From assembly GCA_022822085.1 (NCBI GenBank), contig JAJECK010000051.1, positions 62,001-126,000 of the forward strand: a stretch of 64,000 nucleotides of DNA. Reading direction: 5' to 3'. Position numbers and translations under genes: made by a program. The notes beneath the pieces were generated by a model. The model was not told the DNA's origin. It was given only the letters and a program-made list of their open reading frames with translations, and searched no databases. This document shows positions 10,600 to 20,297 of the stretch, in pieces; within the stretch, counting starts at the first letter, position 1, and each line of letters opens with the position of its first letter. This DNA comes from Candidatus Poribacteria bacterium (GTDB lineage Bacteria; Poribacteria; WGA-4E; WGA-3G).

Positions 10600-13038
10600 A
10601 TGCAAAAATGTCTTAGAAATTTAATGGTCATTGTCCTTACACTCATCGGATTATGGTTCCACGCCACTACACAGGCTCAGGAAACACTCTTACGTTGGAA
10701 AAATGGTGATTCCCTCTCCGGAAAACTGATGGATAGTAAATCAGGGACAATCCGATGGAAGTCTCCATATTTTGCAGACGAGTTGAATGTAGATATCACT
10801 GTATTAGATTCCATTGTTTTCTCCAAGCAACCCACACCGGTAAAGGGGACTTTCCGCGTAGGCACTGTATCAGGCGATTTTTGGACAGCGGACATTATTG
10901 ATTCAGATGAAAACACTTTCCTCTTTTCGAACAATCGTTACGGTAAGTTCCGTGTGAATAGAGATATGATTTATTCTCTTGAGAACCAAGAACATTCCAA
11001 TCTCATTTTTGATGGATCACAACTTTCATCTTGGTTGCCATCTGAACAAAATGAAGTAAAAAAACAAACACAACGACCCAATATCAATCCCACCGGTTGG
11101 CACCCTGAACAGGGGGGAATACCACACACATTTAGAAGTAAAACAAGTTTATATTATCCGATTAAATGGCCCAAACGTTATGAAATTGACTTTGAAATTG
11201 CCTCTACATCAAGTCCCCCTGGTTTCGTTTTCTCACTCGGTAAAAACCTTTACCAAGCATTGCGAATTGAAACTTGGGCAAAAGAACTTGTTGTCGTTCA
11301 AGGAACGTTATACGAACCTATATTACAAATAAAACCAGATCACCGCAGGTACCGTTTGCGAATTGCTTATGACCAAGACACGCAGGTATTAAAGGTATTT
11401 GATGAAAACGGCAATCTACTCTTGAAATTAGATGAGGTGCTTCAGACTACTAAGGTCCCCGGTCCATATATATATAATCGAGGACAAGACCTGGCAGTTC
11501 GACGGTTAAGAATTTATCATCAAACTGGGGATTTTAAACACCAACAAGTTGATTTTTCTAAACCGAGAGTCCACATGATGAATGGAGAAGTTTTTCACGG
11601 TAAGTTGTTCGTTGAAAATGGGGACGCTTATGTCCTCAACACGGATGGAAAACGGTCTGACGTGAACATAAGCCAAGTTGATCGTGTCGTTATGCCAGGA
11701 CGGAGACTAAAAAAAGTTGAGCAACGCATGGCATTGACATATATTGACGGGTCAGTCATAAATGGAAAAGTAGAACAGTTGAATATTGACAGTGTTATAA
11801 TGCAAACAAACTTTGCAGAAGAAGCGATAACCTGTTCACTTGATGGTGTGTCCGAACTTCGTCTTGAGTCTATAGGTAAAACCAAACAACCCGTTGAGGC
11901 TTATGACAAAATGTTTTTTCCGACGGGAAGTCTGCGCGGACAAGTGATATTTGACACTAATGAAAAATCCAGTATCCAGTGGTTGCCAATAGGTACTTCG
12001 GAACCTGTCCGTATAGCAAACAACCTATCTCCCCGGATTGAACGAAATAATAAACATGTTTCAAGATTACACCAATTTGATGTGAAGACGTTCCCGCACT
12101 TAATGCATCTGAAGAACGGAGAAGTTATTCCTTGTCAAGTTGTGTCTTATGATAAAGTCCGAATTAATTTCGTATCACCATTTATCAAAGCAACACACAT
12201 AGACCCAAAACATATTAAAGGTATTGAATTCTCTCGTGGAAAAACTCATTCCCGAAAAGAAAACCGAAATCCTATTACTATCACAGGGGGTAATAAACAC
12301 CGTATTATTTTAGAGGATGGCAGAATATTGGAAGGTAAGATGCGTAGGACTAAAGCCGGAAATCTTGAAATAGAAGTGGATACTGGAAACCCTAATGAAA
12401 AAATTAACATCACTTTTGTTGGAGGGAACGTAATTGATAACGATGCAGTTGCTCTGAAGCAGGCTGTTGAACTCATGTTTGATCCGCTTGAAACCAAGGA
12501 GGCAGAATTAGATGTTAAATTAGAACGCGCACTCACCGTGCCACGTTTCAATCGTGATAACCCCTCAAAACATATTCTTGTGGCAAAAAATGGGGATATG
12601 AAGCGAGGGAATTTCATCAGTTTCGATGGAAAAATAATTCAGTTCGCTTCCAGTTTACAAACCCATGAGATCCCTATAGATCGAGTCGCACGGATAGTTG
12701 ACATTAGTGTTAACGATACTGAACAGCCAACAAACGGGGAAGAACCGATCAACAATGAAGAATCGCAGGAACATCAGAAAGCTGACAATCAACAGTCAGA
12801 AACCGAACAAGATCTAGTTCGGTTCGCGTTGATACACAATCCGATTATGATTTTTGAACCGGTTGGGGTTAAAGGTGAAAGGTTCATCGGACACTCGCAA
12901 ATCTACGGAGAGGTGTCTGTTCCAGTCAATAGCATACAATATATACATTTTGGGGACAAAGCAAAGTCGTTCAAGTCTGTATTTGAGCAATGGGTTGCCC
13001 GATCAGCCAAAGAACCAGATTACGGTTCTGACCGGTAG
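10600..13038 (+). CDS. Large secreted protein with repeated NG(D/E)xxxGxl modules and LamG-like middle
   Basis: Signal peptide; recurring WKNGDSLSGKL, MNGEVFHGKL, IDGSVINGKV, LKNGEVIPCQV, LEDGRILEGKM, AKNGDMKRGNF. Confidence 0.5.
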   Translation: MQKCLRNLMVIVLTLIGLWFHATTQAQETLLRWKNGDSLSGKLMDSKSGTIRWKSPYFADELNVDITVLDSIVFSKQPTPVKGTFRVGTVSGDFWTADIIDSDENTFLFSNNRYGKFRVNRDMIYSLENQEHSNLIFDGSQLSSWLPSEQNEVKKQTQRPNINPTGWHPEQGGIPHTFRSKTSLYYPIKWPKRYEIDFEIASTSSPPGFVFSLGKNLYQALRIETWAKELVVVQGTLYEPILQIKPDHRRYRLRIAYDQDTQVLKVFDENGNLLLKLDEVLQTTKVPGPYIYNRGQDLAVRRLRIYHQTGDFKHQQVDFSKPRVHMMNGEVFHGKLFVENGDAYVLNTDGKRSDVNISQVDRVVMPGRRLKKVEQRMALTYIDGSVINGKVEQLNIDSVIMQTNFAEEAITCSLDGVSELRLESIGKTKQPVEAYDKMFFPTGSLRGQVIFDTNEKSSIQWLPIGTSEPVRIANNLSPRIERNNKHVSRLHQFDVKTFPHLMHLKNGEVIPCQVVSYDKVRINFVSPFIKATHIDPKHIKGIEFSRGKTHSRKENRNPITITGGNKHRIILEDGRILEGKMRRTKAGNLEIEVDTGNPNEKINITFVGGNVIDNDAVALKQAVELMFDPLETKEAELDVKLERALTVPRFNRDNPSKHILVAKNGDMKRGNFISFDGKIIQFASSLQTHEIPIDRVARIVDISVNDTEQPTNGEEPINNEESQEHQKADNQQSETEQDLVRFALIHNPIMIFEPVGVKGERFIGHSQIYGEVSVPVNSIQYIHFGDKAKSFKSVFEQWVARSAKEPDYGSDR

Positions 13039-13200
13039 GACAAGGTTCACATTATATCATATCTAAAAATAGATTTTTCTATAAAAAAGGATCGTTCGTA
13101 GTGGCGCACTTTATTACGCCTCATAGGTGTCAATTTTAGAAAATGTCTGAGTTATTGTGAATACCTCTAAATACACATGATTATTGAGATTGTCCATATT

Positions 13201-13318
13201 TAGTCCCGTAGGGACGATATGTTTATATTTTGTCGTTATGATGCACATATCGTTCCTACGGGACTAAAGATACCATGTTCAACTGTGATCTATATACATA
13301 TCGTCCCTACGGGACTGA
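13201..13318. repeat. Three copies of palindromic element TAGTCCCGTAGGGACGATATG (one forward, two reverse)
   Basis: Copies at 13201-13221, 13247-13267 (reverse), 13297-13318 (reverse); same element at 63063-63139. Confidence 0.85.
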
Positions 13319-13671
13319 AGAGCACTTATAAATGTTCTGAATATACATAATGAAAATCACCATTTATTTTCTTAATCTTCATCCACTTTGTGCAGTAGGG
13401 TGCGCACAAACTGGAAAGTGGACGGGACAAATGTGTGCAAGTAATTATAGATTCCACTATAATGGGTAGCTGCACAATGTTGGACATTTTGGGTTGTAGT
13501 TGCACAATTTAGGGCATGTATGTTGTTTGAACCAGGAGCTTTAGGATTAACGGGTAGTCATGATTGGAGTTCGCACGGTTTAATCCCATTCATAAAAACC
13601 TTAAGACTCATTTGCATACTACCAATATTTAAGATATACTTAATAAAAATAACACAAAATAGGATTATATA

Positions 13672-14850
13672 GTGCGACTCATTTTTTATACAGGTAAAGG
13701 TGGAGTCGGGAAAACCACTATCTCCGCAGCGACAGGGATGAAATTGGCTTCACTCGGATATAAGACCATCGTCATCTCACTTGACGTGGCACATTCCCTA
13801 CGTGATTCTTTTGACAGAGAAGACCTACTTATCGCCCAAATAGACGAAAAACGGATACAAATAAATGAAAATCTGTGGATTCAGGAGATAAACGTCCAAG
13901 AAGCAATTGTTGAATACTGGGATGAGGTGTACAACTACATCCGTTCTTTGCTGAACCGTTCTGGACTGGAAAGTCTGGTGGCAGAGGAGATTGCTGTGTT
14001 TCCGGGAATGGAAGAGATTTGCGCGCTGCTCTACATCAATCAGTACGTCCGTGAAAACACTTATGATATTATTATCCTCGACTGTGCCCCAACAGGTGAA
14101 TCACTAAGATTTGTTAGCATTCCAACTACACTTGAATGGTATATGAATCGCATCTTCAAATTAGAACGGAACTTGGCAAAAATCGCCGGGCCGGTAATAG
14201 AAACTATCAGTTCTGTCCCAATACCAAAGGACGCATATTTTCAAAACATACAGCAACTCTTTGATAGACTTGAAGGAATTGATAAGGTTCTAACAGACCC
14301 AAAAATAACCACTGTGCGTCTTGTTACAAATCCAGAGAAAATAGTAATTAAAGAGACACAAAGAGCCTTTATGTACTTTTGTCTGTATGGGTTATGTATT
14401 GATGCTGTCATCATCAATCGTATCTTTCCTGAAGGCGTTGAAGAGAAGTTTTTTGAAGTTTGGAAACAGACACAACAAAAGTATATAGAAGAAGCAGAAG
14501 ATTATTTTTCGGGTGTGCCAATTTGGAAAGTAAATCTGTTTGACGATCAAATTGTTGGTGAAGCAGGTCTTTGCAAGTTGGGTGATATCCTATATCCCAA
14601 TATTGACCCCGCAGATAGATTTTCAGAACAGAGACCGTATCAATTTCAAAAAGTCAATGATGTTTATCAGCTTGTAATGCAACTTCCATTTCTATCAAAA
14701 CAAGAGGTACATCTATCCAAGCATGGTGATGAGTTAGTCGTCACAATTGGTGGTTTTAAACGGCATGTAGCATTACCACGCAGCTTAGCAAGTGCTAAAG
14801 CAACTGGAGCAAAACTGACTGGACATCAACTTGTCATCACTTTCCAATAA
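13672..14850 (+). CDS. ArsA/Get3-family anion-transporting ATPase (GTG start)
   Basis: MRLIFYTGKGGVGKTTISAATG deviant P-loop; DCAPTGESLRF; C-terminal ArsA_HSP20-like domain. Confidence 0.85.
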   Translation: MRLIFYTGKGGVGKTTISAATGMKLASLGYKTIVISLDVAHSLRDSFDREDLLIAQIDEKRIQINENLWIQEINVQEAIVEYWDEVYNYIRSLLNRSGLESLVAEEIAVFPGMEEICALLYINQYVRENTYDIIILDCAPTGESLRFVSIPTTLEWYMNRIFKLERNLAKIAGPVIETISSVPIPKDAYFQNIQQLFDRLEGIDKVLTDPKITTVRLVTNPEKIVIKETQRAFMYFCLYGLCIDAVIINRIFPEGVEEKFFEVWKQTQQKYIEEAEDYFSGVPIWKVNLFDDQIVGEAGLCKLGDILYPNIDPADRFSEQRPYQFQKVNDVYQLVMQLPFLSKQEVHLSKHGDELVVTIGGFKRHVALPRSLASAKATGAKLTGHQLVITFQ

Positions 14851-14928
14851 ACTTTTCATAAAGTTTCACGTCTCAATTTTCGCGTAAAAACGAATGAGTC
14901 TCAAAACAGATAGAAGTGTGTTAACCAA

Positions 14929-15696
14929 ATGATGATATTTCTATTTCCAATGCCATCAAAAAGAAAAGGTGAATCCGCCAGTGACGTACAAACTTCACCA
15001 CAACAATACGTAGTTAATACACGCACAGATAAAGCCGTATTCATTGTAGCCTTAACCACATTTTTTACGTTCTTATTACTGTTCTTATTACCGATTAGGT
15101 CATTAGGAATTCGCACTATTTGGCTACTCTATCCAAATGTGTTACTCGCTATCGGATGCTTTGGATTTCTCATCCGAACACGTTCAGACATCGGTGAAGA
15201 TTTGCTCTTGCACAGTGTACTATTCGGATCTGCAGCAACAGCAACATATTTGCCGATGGATTGGGGATTTTCAAAAAAGGTACGCTTTATCATCTATCGC
15301 AGCACAGATTTTTTTGGAAACGTGACAACACCGATTGGGTTGATACTGACATGGGTAATCTTGGCAACTTTAGCAATATACTTCTACCATCGACTTCAAA
15401 TGTTTGGATTACATCAATGGGTGGCTTCAGGAATAACAGGTGTTGCAGTAGCTCTTGGAAGCGTTATTATCTATGGACTCGGTAAAGAATTATGGGAATG
15501 GAACGTTTTACGTGTTGGGAGTATCCCTCACATCGCATCAGTCCCTATCTTTATACCAATTACATTTATGCTAACCTTTATTCTATGTCCGTACTACTTT
15601 TATAGAAAACAGCCTGCTTTACTTGCTGGAATAAGGTGTGGATTGTTCATGGGAATAGTAATGATTATAAGTTATATCATCTTGTGGCGAATCTAA
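14929..15696 (+). CDS. Hypothetical multi-pass membrane protein
   Basis: Multiple predicted TM helices. Confidence 0.55.
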   Translation: MMIFLFPMPSKRKGESASDVQTSPQQYVVNTRTDKAVFIVALTTFFTFLLLFLLPIRSLGIRTIWLLYPNVLLAIGCFGFLIRTRSDIGEDLLLHSVLFGSAATATYLPMDWGFSKKVRFIIYRSTDFFGNVTTPIGLILTWVILATLAIYFYHRLQMFGLHQWVASGITGVAVALGSVIIYGLGKELWEWNVLRVGSIPHIASVPIFIPITFMLTFILCPYYFYRKQPALLAGIRCGLFMGIVMIISYIILWRI

Positions 15697-15793
15697 AGGA
15701 TAATATTCAATATATTTACTACCAGCATGTAAGGTAAAATGCAACATACCATAGAAATTAGAATTAGGAGAGACTCATAATTAGGAAAAAGAT

Positions 15794-16357
15794 ATGCCAG
15801 ACTTACTTGAAAAGAAAAGAATGCGTTCAACTACAATATTAGCCGTCCGTAGAAACGGTCAAGTCGCTATCGGAGGAGATGGCCAAGTCACTTTAGGAGA
15901 CACAGCCATCAAACACAGCGCACGGAAGATACGGAAGATATATCAGGATAGTGTACTTATCGGATTCGCAGGTTCTGCTTCAGACGCGCTTACCCTCTAT
16001 GAAAATCTGGAGAAAAAACTGGAACAATACCGCGGGAACCTTCAAAAAGCATCGGTAGAACTTGCCAGAGATTGGCGGAGTGACCGCATTCTTAGACGCG
16101 CGGATGCTCTGATGATTGCTGTTGATGCAAAGGGCGGATATCTTATCTCAGGTAATGGAGATCTCATCGTCCCTGACGATGATGTACTCGCTATCGGTTC
16201 CGGCGGTTCCGTCGCACTCGCGGCTTCCAGAGCTTTGCTAAAATATACAAAGTTAAACGCTTCCGAGGTTGTTGCTGAAGCATTACGTATTACGAGTGGA
16301 ATCTGCATCTATACGAATGCACAAGTTGAGATTGAATCAATTGAATCAGGAGAATAA
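15794..16357 (+). CDS. hslV: ATP-dependent protease subunit HslV
   Basis: TTILAVRRNGQVAIGGDGQVTLGDTAIKHSARKIRKI, GFAGSASDALTL; adjacent hslU. Confidence 0.95.
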   Translation: MPDLLEKKRMRSTTILAVRRNGQVAIGGDGQVTLGDTAIKHSARKIRKIYQDSVLIGFAGSASDALTLYENLEKKLEQYRGNLQKASVELARDWRSDRILRRADALMIAVDAKGGYLISGNGDLIVPDDDVLAIGSGGSVALAASRALLKYTKLNASEVVAEALRITSGICIYTNAQVEIESIESGE

Positions 16358-16423
16358 AAAACAATGGACGTTATTTTCACGATGGCACGAAAGCGTGTGC
16401 CTGAGGTGTTTTAGGAGGTCACT

Positions 16424-17935
16424 TTGGAGAAAAAAACTGTTGAAACGAAATCCTTAGCAGACGCACTCACACCGCGGCAAATTGTTGAAGAACTTGATAA
16501 ATACATTATCGGACAATTTGAAGCAAAAAGGAGTGTCGCTATTGCACTACGCAACCGGTCACGCCGACAGATGCTTGCAGATGAGATGCAAGATGAAGTT
16601 GCCCCTAAAAATATTATCATGATCGGTTCTACGGGGGTCGGTAAAACAGAAATTGCACGACGACTGGCACGCCTCGTTGATGCTCCATTCATCAAAGTTG
16701 AAGCATCAAAATATACTGAAATCGGTTACGTCGGACGCGATGTCGAATCAATGATCCGAGACCTGACAGAGATGTCGGTCAGCCGTGTGAAAGCAGAACA
16801 AACCGTCGTCGTCGAAGAAAAAGCTTTAAAATCAGCCGAAGAACGGTTGTTAGACTGTTTGTTCCCGATGCCAAGGGCATTAAAAAACCAACCCAATGGT
16901 AAACCCACAGATGAATTTGAAGTAGACGAAGATATTGATTTTGGTGAAGAGCCTGAGATTGAAATAGATGAGGACGATATACTTCAATTGCCGTTTGAAA
17001 TAGAAGAAACAACTGAAAAGCAGAATGACGCTTTAGAAAAACAACGAGAACGACACCTGAAAACACGCGAAAAGTTACGTAAACGGCTAAAGGATGGGGA
17101 ATTTGAAGATAATGAAGTTGAAATCAATATGAAATCACGAAGCATGCCGTTCGTAGAGATTTTTTCACCGGGTGGTATTGAAGAAATGGATATTAACTTC
17201 AAAGATATGTTCAGCAATATCCTGCCGAATCAAACGAAGAAACGACGTGTGAAAGTTTCCGAAGCACGGCAAATCCTGATGCAAGAGGAAGCTGAAAAAC
17301 TAATTGACATGGATGCTGTCATCAGTGATGCGATTGAACGTGTTGAAAATACTGGAATCGTCTTCTTAGATGAAATAGATAAAATTGCTGGACGCGAATC
17401 ACGGCACGGCCCGGATGTATCACGTGAAGGTGTACAGCGCGACATTCTGCCCATTATTGAAGGGAGTACCATAGCAACAAAATACGGTTCTGTGCGTACA
17501 CATCATGTGCTGTTCATCGCAGCGGGGGCTTTTCATGTCTCTAACCCGTCAGACCTCATTCCTGAACTGCAAGGTAGATTCCCAATACGAGTTGAACTAA
17601 AAAGCTTGAATCAAAGCGACTTTAAGTGTATCTTGACAGAACCGAAAAACGCATTGGTCAAGCAGTATACGGCATTACTTGAGACAGAAGGGATTAAGGC
17701 AAAAATCACAGAAGATGCGATTGATGAAATTGCATCCCTCGCTTTTCAGGTCAACGAATCTGTGGAAGATATCGGCGCACGAAGGCTGCATACCATTATG
17801 GAAAAGTTGTTTGAAAATCTGTTTTTTGATGCACCTGATCTTGAGGAGAAAAGCGTAAAAGTTGACGCAGATTATGTCCGAGGGGAATTGGCAGAAATCG
17901 TTAAAGATCAAGACCTAAGTAGATATATTCTTTAG
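16424..17935 (+). CDS. hslU: ATP-dependent protease ATPase subunit HslU (TTG start)
   Basis: [58 protein letters not shown] before TTG. Confidence 0.95.
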   Translation: MEKKTVETKSLADALTPRQIVEELDKYIIGQFEAKRSVAIALRNRSRRQMLADEMQDEVAPKNIIMIGSTGVGKTEIARRLARLVDAPFIKVEASKYTEIGYVGRDVESMIRDLTEMSVSRVKAEQTVVVEEKALKSAEERLLDCLFPMPRALKNQPNGKPTDEFEVDEDIDFGEEPEIEIDEDDILQLPFEIEETTEKQNDALEKQRERHLKTREKLRKRLKDGEFEDNEVEINMKSRSMPFVEIFSPGGIEEMDINFKDMFSNILPNQTKKRRVKVSEARQILMQEEAEKLIDMDAVISDAIERVENTGIVFLDEIDKIAGRESRHGPDVSREGVQRDILPIIEGSTIATKYGSVRTHHVLFIAAGAFHVSNPSDLIPELQGRFPIRVELKSLNQSDFKCILTEPKNALVKQYTALLETEGIKAKITEDAIDEIASLAFQVNESVEDIGARRLHTIMEKLFENLFFDAPDLEEKSVKVDADYVRGELAEIVKDQDLSRYIL

Positions 17936-17970
17936 TATGACAATCTCAGGAAGTAGGTGCCCCGTCAACC

Positions 17971-18849
17971 CTATCTATTATCCAAAGTCTGAAGCATCTG
18001 TTTTGCGGTGAGGTATTGTTTTTCAAAGCTCGGTATACCTTTAGCCTTTTTCAGAAACGTCTCTAAATAACGCTGCATCATGATGTTATCACCTTTTTTC
18101 TGATAGGCAAGCACAAGTCGGTAATATGCTTCTATTTCATCAGAATCCAGAGATACCCCTTTTTCATAAGCGTGGATAGCACTGAGCACTTCGCCAGTCT
18201 CTTCATAAGCAAGACCAAGATTGAAATACACCGTGGCATCACCGCCATCCAGTTCTATGCCTGACTTATAATGTTGAATTGCCTCTTGGTATGATTCTTG
18301 GTTGAGATAAGCATCTGCCAGGTTGTAATAGGTGTCTACAAAAGTCGGGTCAGCATCCAATGCGTTTTGATATGCCTGCAGTGCCTCATCAAATCTATCT
18401 GTCAAATCGTACGCATAACCGAGATTGTTATAGAAGGCAGGATTCTCCGGTGCAATTTCAAGAGCAGCGCGAAACATTTCTATCGCAAGGATAAACAGAC
18501 GCATGTCAACATAAACTAAACCTAAGTTGTTATATGCGTGTTCGTGGTTTTCGTCAAGCGCAATGGCTGTTTGAAAAGATGCTATCGCTTTCTCATTCTC
18601 ACCCAATTGGTGATAGATTTTTCCTAATGCAATATGTCCTTCTGGGTCAAGAGGGTTGAGTTCCTGACCCATTTCAAGTTTTAATGCCTCACGTTTGAGT
18701 TCTTTCTGTTGCTGTTGTGCTTCATCAGGCGAGGGACAACCGGACAATAAACAAGATAAGAGAATAAGCGAGACGACGGTGAAACACTTAATATTACAAA
18801 CTTCAGGACATTCTAAGGAGTATTGATGATTATTGACACACATACACAT
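17971..18849 (-). CDS. TPR-repeat lipoprotein
   Basis: Lipobox LLSGC and about six TPR units (AYNNLGLVYVDM, AFYNNLGYAYDLT, ...). Confidence 0.75.
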   Translation of the reverse strand: MCMCVNNHQYSLECPEVCNIKCFTVVSLILLSCLLSGCPSPDEAQQQQKELKREALKLEMGQELNPLDPEGHIALGKIYHQLGENEKAIASFQTAIALDENHEHAYNNLGLVYVDMRLFILAIEMFRAALEIAPENPAFYNNLGYAYDLTDRFDEALQAYQNALDADPTFVDTYYNLADAYLNQESYQEAIQHYKSGIELDGGDATVYFNLGLAYEETGEVLSAIHAYEKGVSLDSDEIEAYYRLVLAYQKKGDNIMMQRYLETFLKKAKGIPSFEKQYLTAKQMLQTLDNR

Positions 18850-19662
18850 TTTTATGACCCGACACGTCCAGAAGGTGTGCCGTGGCCAAACCCCGATGAT
18901 GAACTACTTTACCGCACGGTTATGCCGGATGATTACAAAAAACTTGCTGTCCCTGAAGGCGTTACGGGAACTGTAGTCGTTGAAGCGAGCAGATGGGTTG
19001 AAGACAACCAGTGGATTCTCGACCTTGCCGCAAATGAGTCGTTTATTGTTGGATTCGTTGGAAACCTAAATCCTAACGATGCAGATTTTGAGGAGAACCT
19101 TAAACGGTTTTCTGCCAATCCGCTTTTCCGTGGGATCCGTCTCGGTGGTGGTCTTATGCAATCACTTAGTGATGCTAACCTCGTAAAGAATATTGAGAAA
19201 TTAGCAGAGAAAGAACTCACTTTAGATCTGCTCATAAACCCTGAAGCATTAAGACATCTACCTGCTCTGGTTGAACACATTCCGACAATGCGTGTTGTGA
19301 TTAACCACATCGCTGGCGTTCGCGTTGACGGTAATCCACCCGACGAAGCGTGGGTTTCGGCGATTCAGGAAGCTGCCCGTTATCCGAATGTCTACTGCAA
19401 GGTATCAGGGTTAGCAGAGCATACGGGTCAAACACCCGCCCCTGAAGACGTTGCATACTACACACCAACAATTGATGTATTGTGGGATGCATTTGGTGAA
19501 GATAGACTCATCTACGGCAGTAACTGGCCTGTTTCGGAACGATTTGCCCAATACAAAGTCGTACAAAAGATTGTTGATGACTACTTCAGCGCGAAAGGCG
19601 ATGAAGTCTCTGAAAAATACTTTTGGCAAAATGCAAAGGCAGCATATCAGTTAGCTATTTAG
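18823..19662 (+). CDS. Amidohydrolase (Amidohydro_2, metal-dependent TIM-barrel hydrolase)
   Basis: MIIDTHTHFYDP; RGIRLGGG; VINHIAG; YGSNWPV. Confidence 0.85.
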   Translation: MMIIDTHTHFYDPTRPEGVPWPNPDDELLYRTVMPDDYKKLAVPEGVTGTVVVEASRWVEDNQWILDLAANESFIVGFVGNLNPNDADFEENLKRFSANPLFRGIRLGGGLMQSLSDANLVKNIEKLAEKELTLDLLINPEALRHLPALVEHIPTMRVVINHIAGVRVDGNPPDEAWVSAIQEAARYPNVYCKVSGLAEHTGQTPAPEDVAYYTPTIDVLWDAFGEDRLIYGSNWPVSERFAQYKVVQKIVDDYFSAKGDEVSEKYFWQNAKAAYQLAI

Positions 19663-20228
19663 GCGACCCATCGTATAAACTCAGCTGCGGGTTGCCGTTT
19701 CGGTTCCTTAATTTCTGCGGGATAACCGGTATAGAAGAAACCGATGATGTATTCTTGCGATGAATCGATGCCGAGCAATTTATAGGTCTGCTCTTCCATC
19801 GTGATTCTACCGGTGCTCCACTGCATGCCGACACCTGCATCCCACGCAGCGAGTTGGACGTTCTGCATTGCACAACAGGCAGCAGCGTAATCTTCGCGTT
19901 GTCGTTGTTCGTCTCCATCTTGGACACAGGACACAGCGATAATCGTTGGCTTAGACATAAATTTCTCGTAAGCCAATTGCCCAATCTTTGCGAGGTTCTC
20001 CGCATCAACGTGGTCAGGTGTGTCCTCCATCTTGATTTCTCGGTATCGTTGTGCCAGGATCAGTTTCGTTTTTTCACCGATTACGGTGAACCGCCACGGT
20101 TCTGTGACATGATGGTTCGGTGCCCATATCCCGTAACTGAAGATTTGTTCAATTACGTCGTTAGGCACGGGTTCCTCTTTGAATTTGAAAATTGTTCGTC
20201 TTGAGATGATTGCATCTTTTACGTCCAT
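19659..20228 (-). CDS. Nitroreductase family protein
   Basis: DAIISRRTIFKFKEEPVP, WAPNHHVTEPWRF. Confidence 0.85.
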   Translation of the reverse strand: MDVKDAIISRRTIFKFKEEPVPNDVIEQIFSYGIWAPNHHVTEPWRFTVIGEKTKLILAQRYREIKMEDTPDHVDAENLAKIGQLAYEKFMSKPTIIAVSCVQDGDEQRQREDYAAACCAMQNVQLAAWDAGVGMQWSTGRITMEEQTYKLLGIDSSQEYIIGFFYTGYPAEIKEPKRQPAAEFIRWVA

Positions 20229-20297
20229 AAAATCCTCCTTGTTGAATTATAGTGTGTTAGGTGGTTGATTGCAAGCGGTTGAATCTGCTCACTTGAT

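Noticed and set aside
13472-13520. Imperfect direct repeat GCTGCACAATGTTGGACATTT / GTTGCACAATTTAGGGCATGT
   Set aside because: Short and imperfect; not enough to call a regulatory site.
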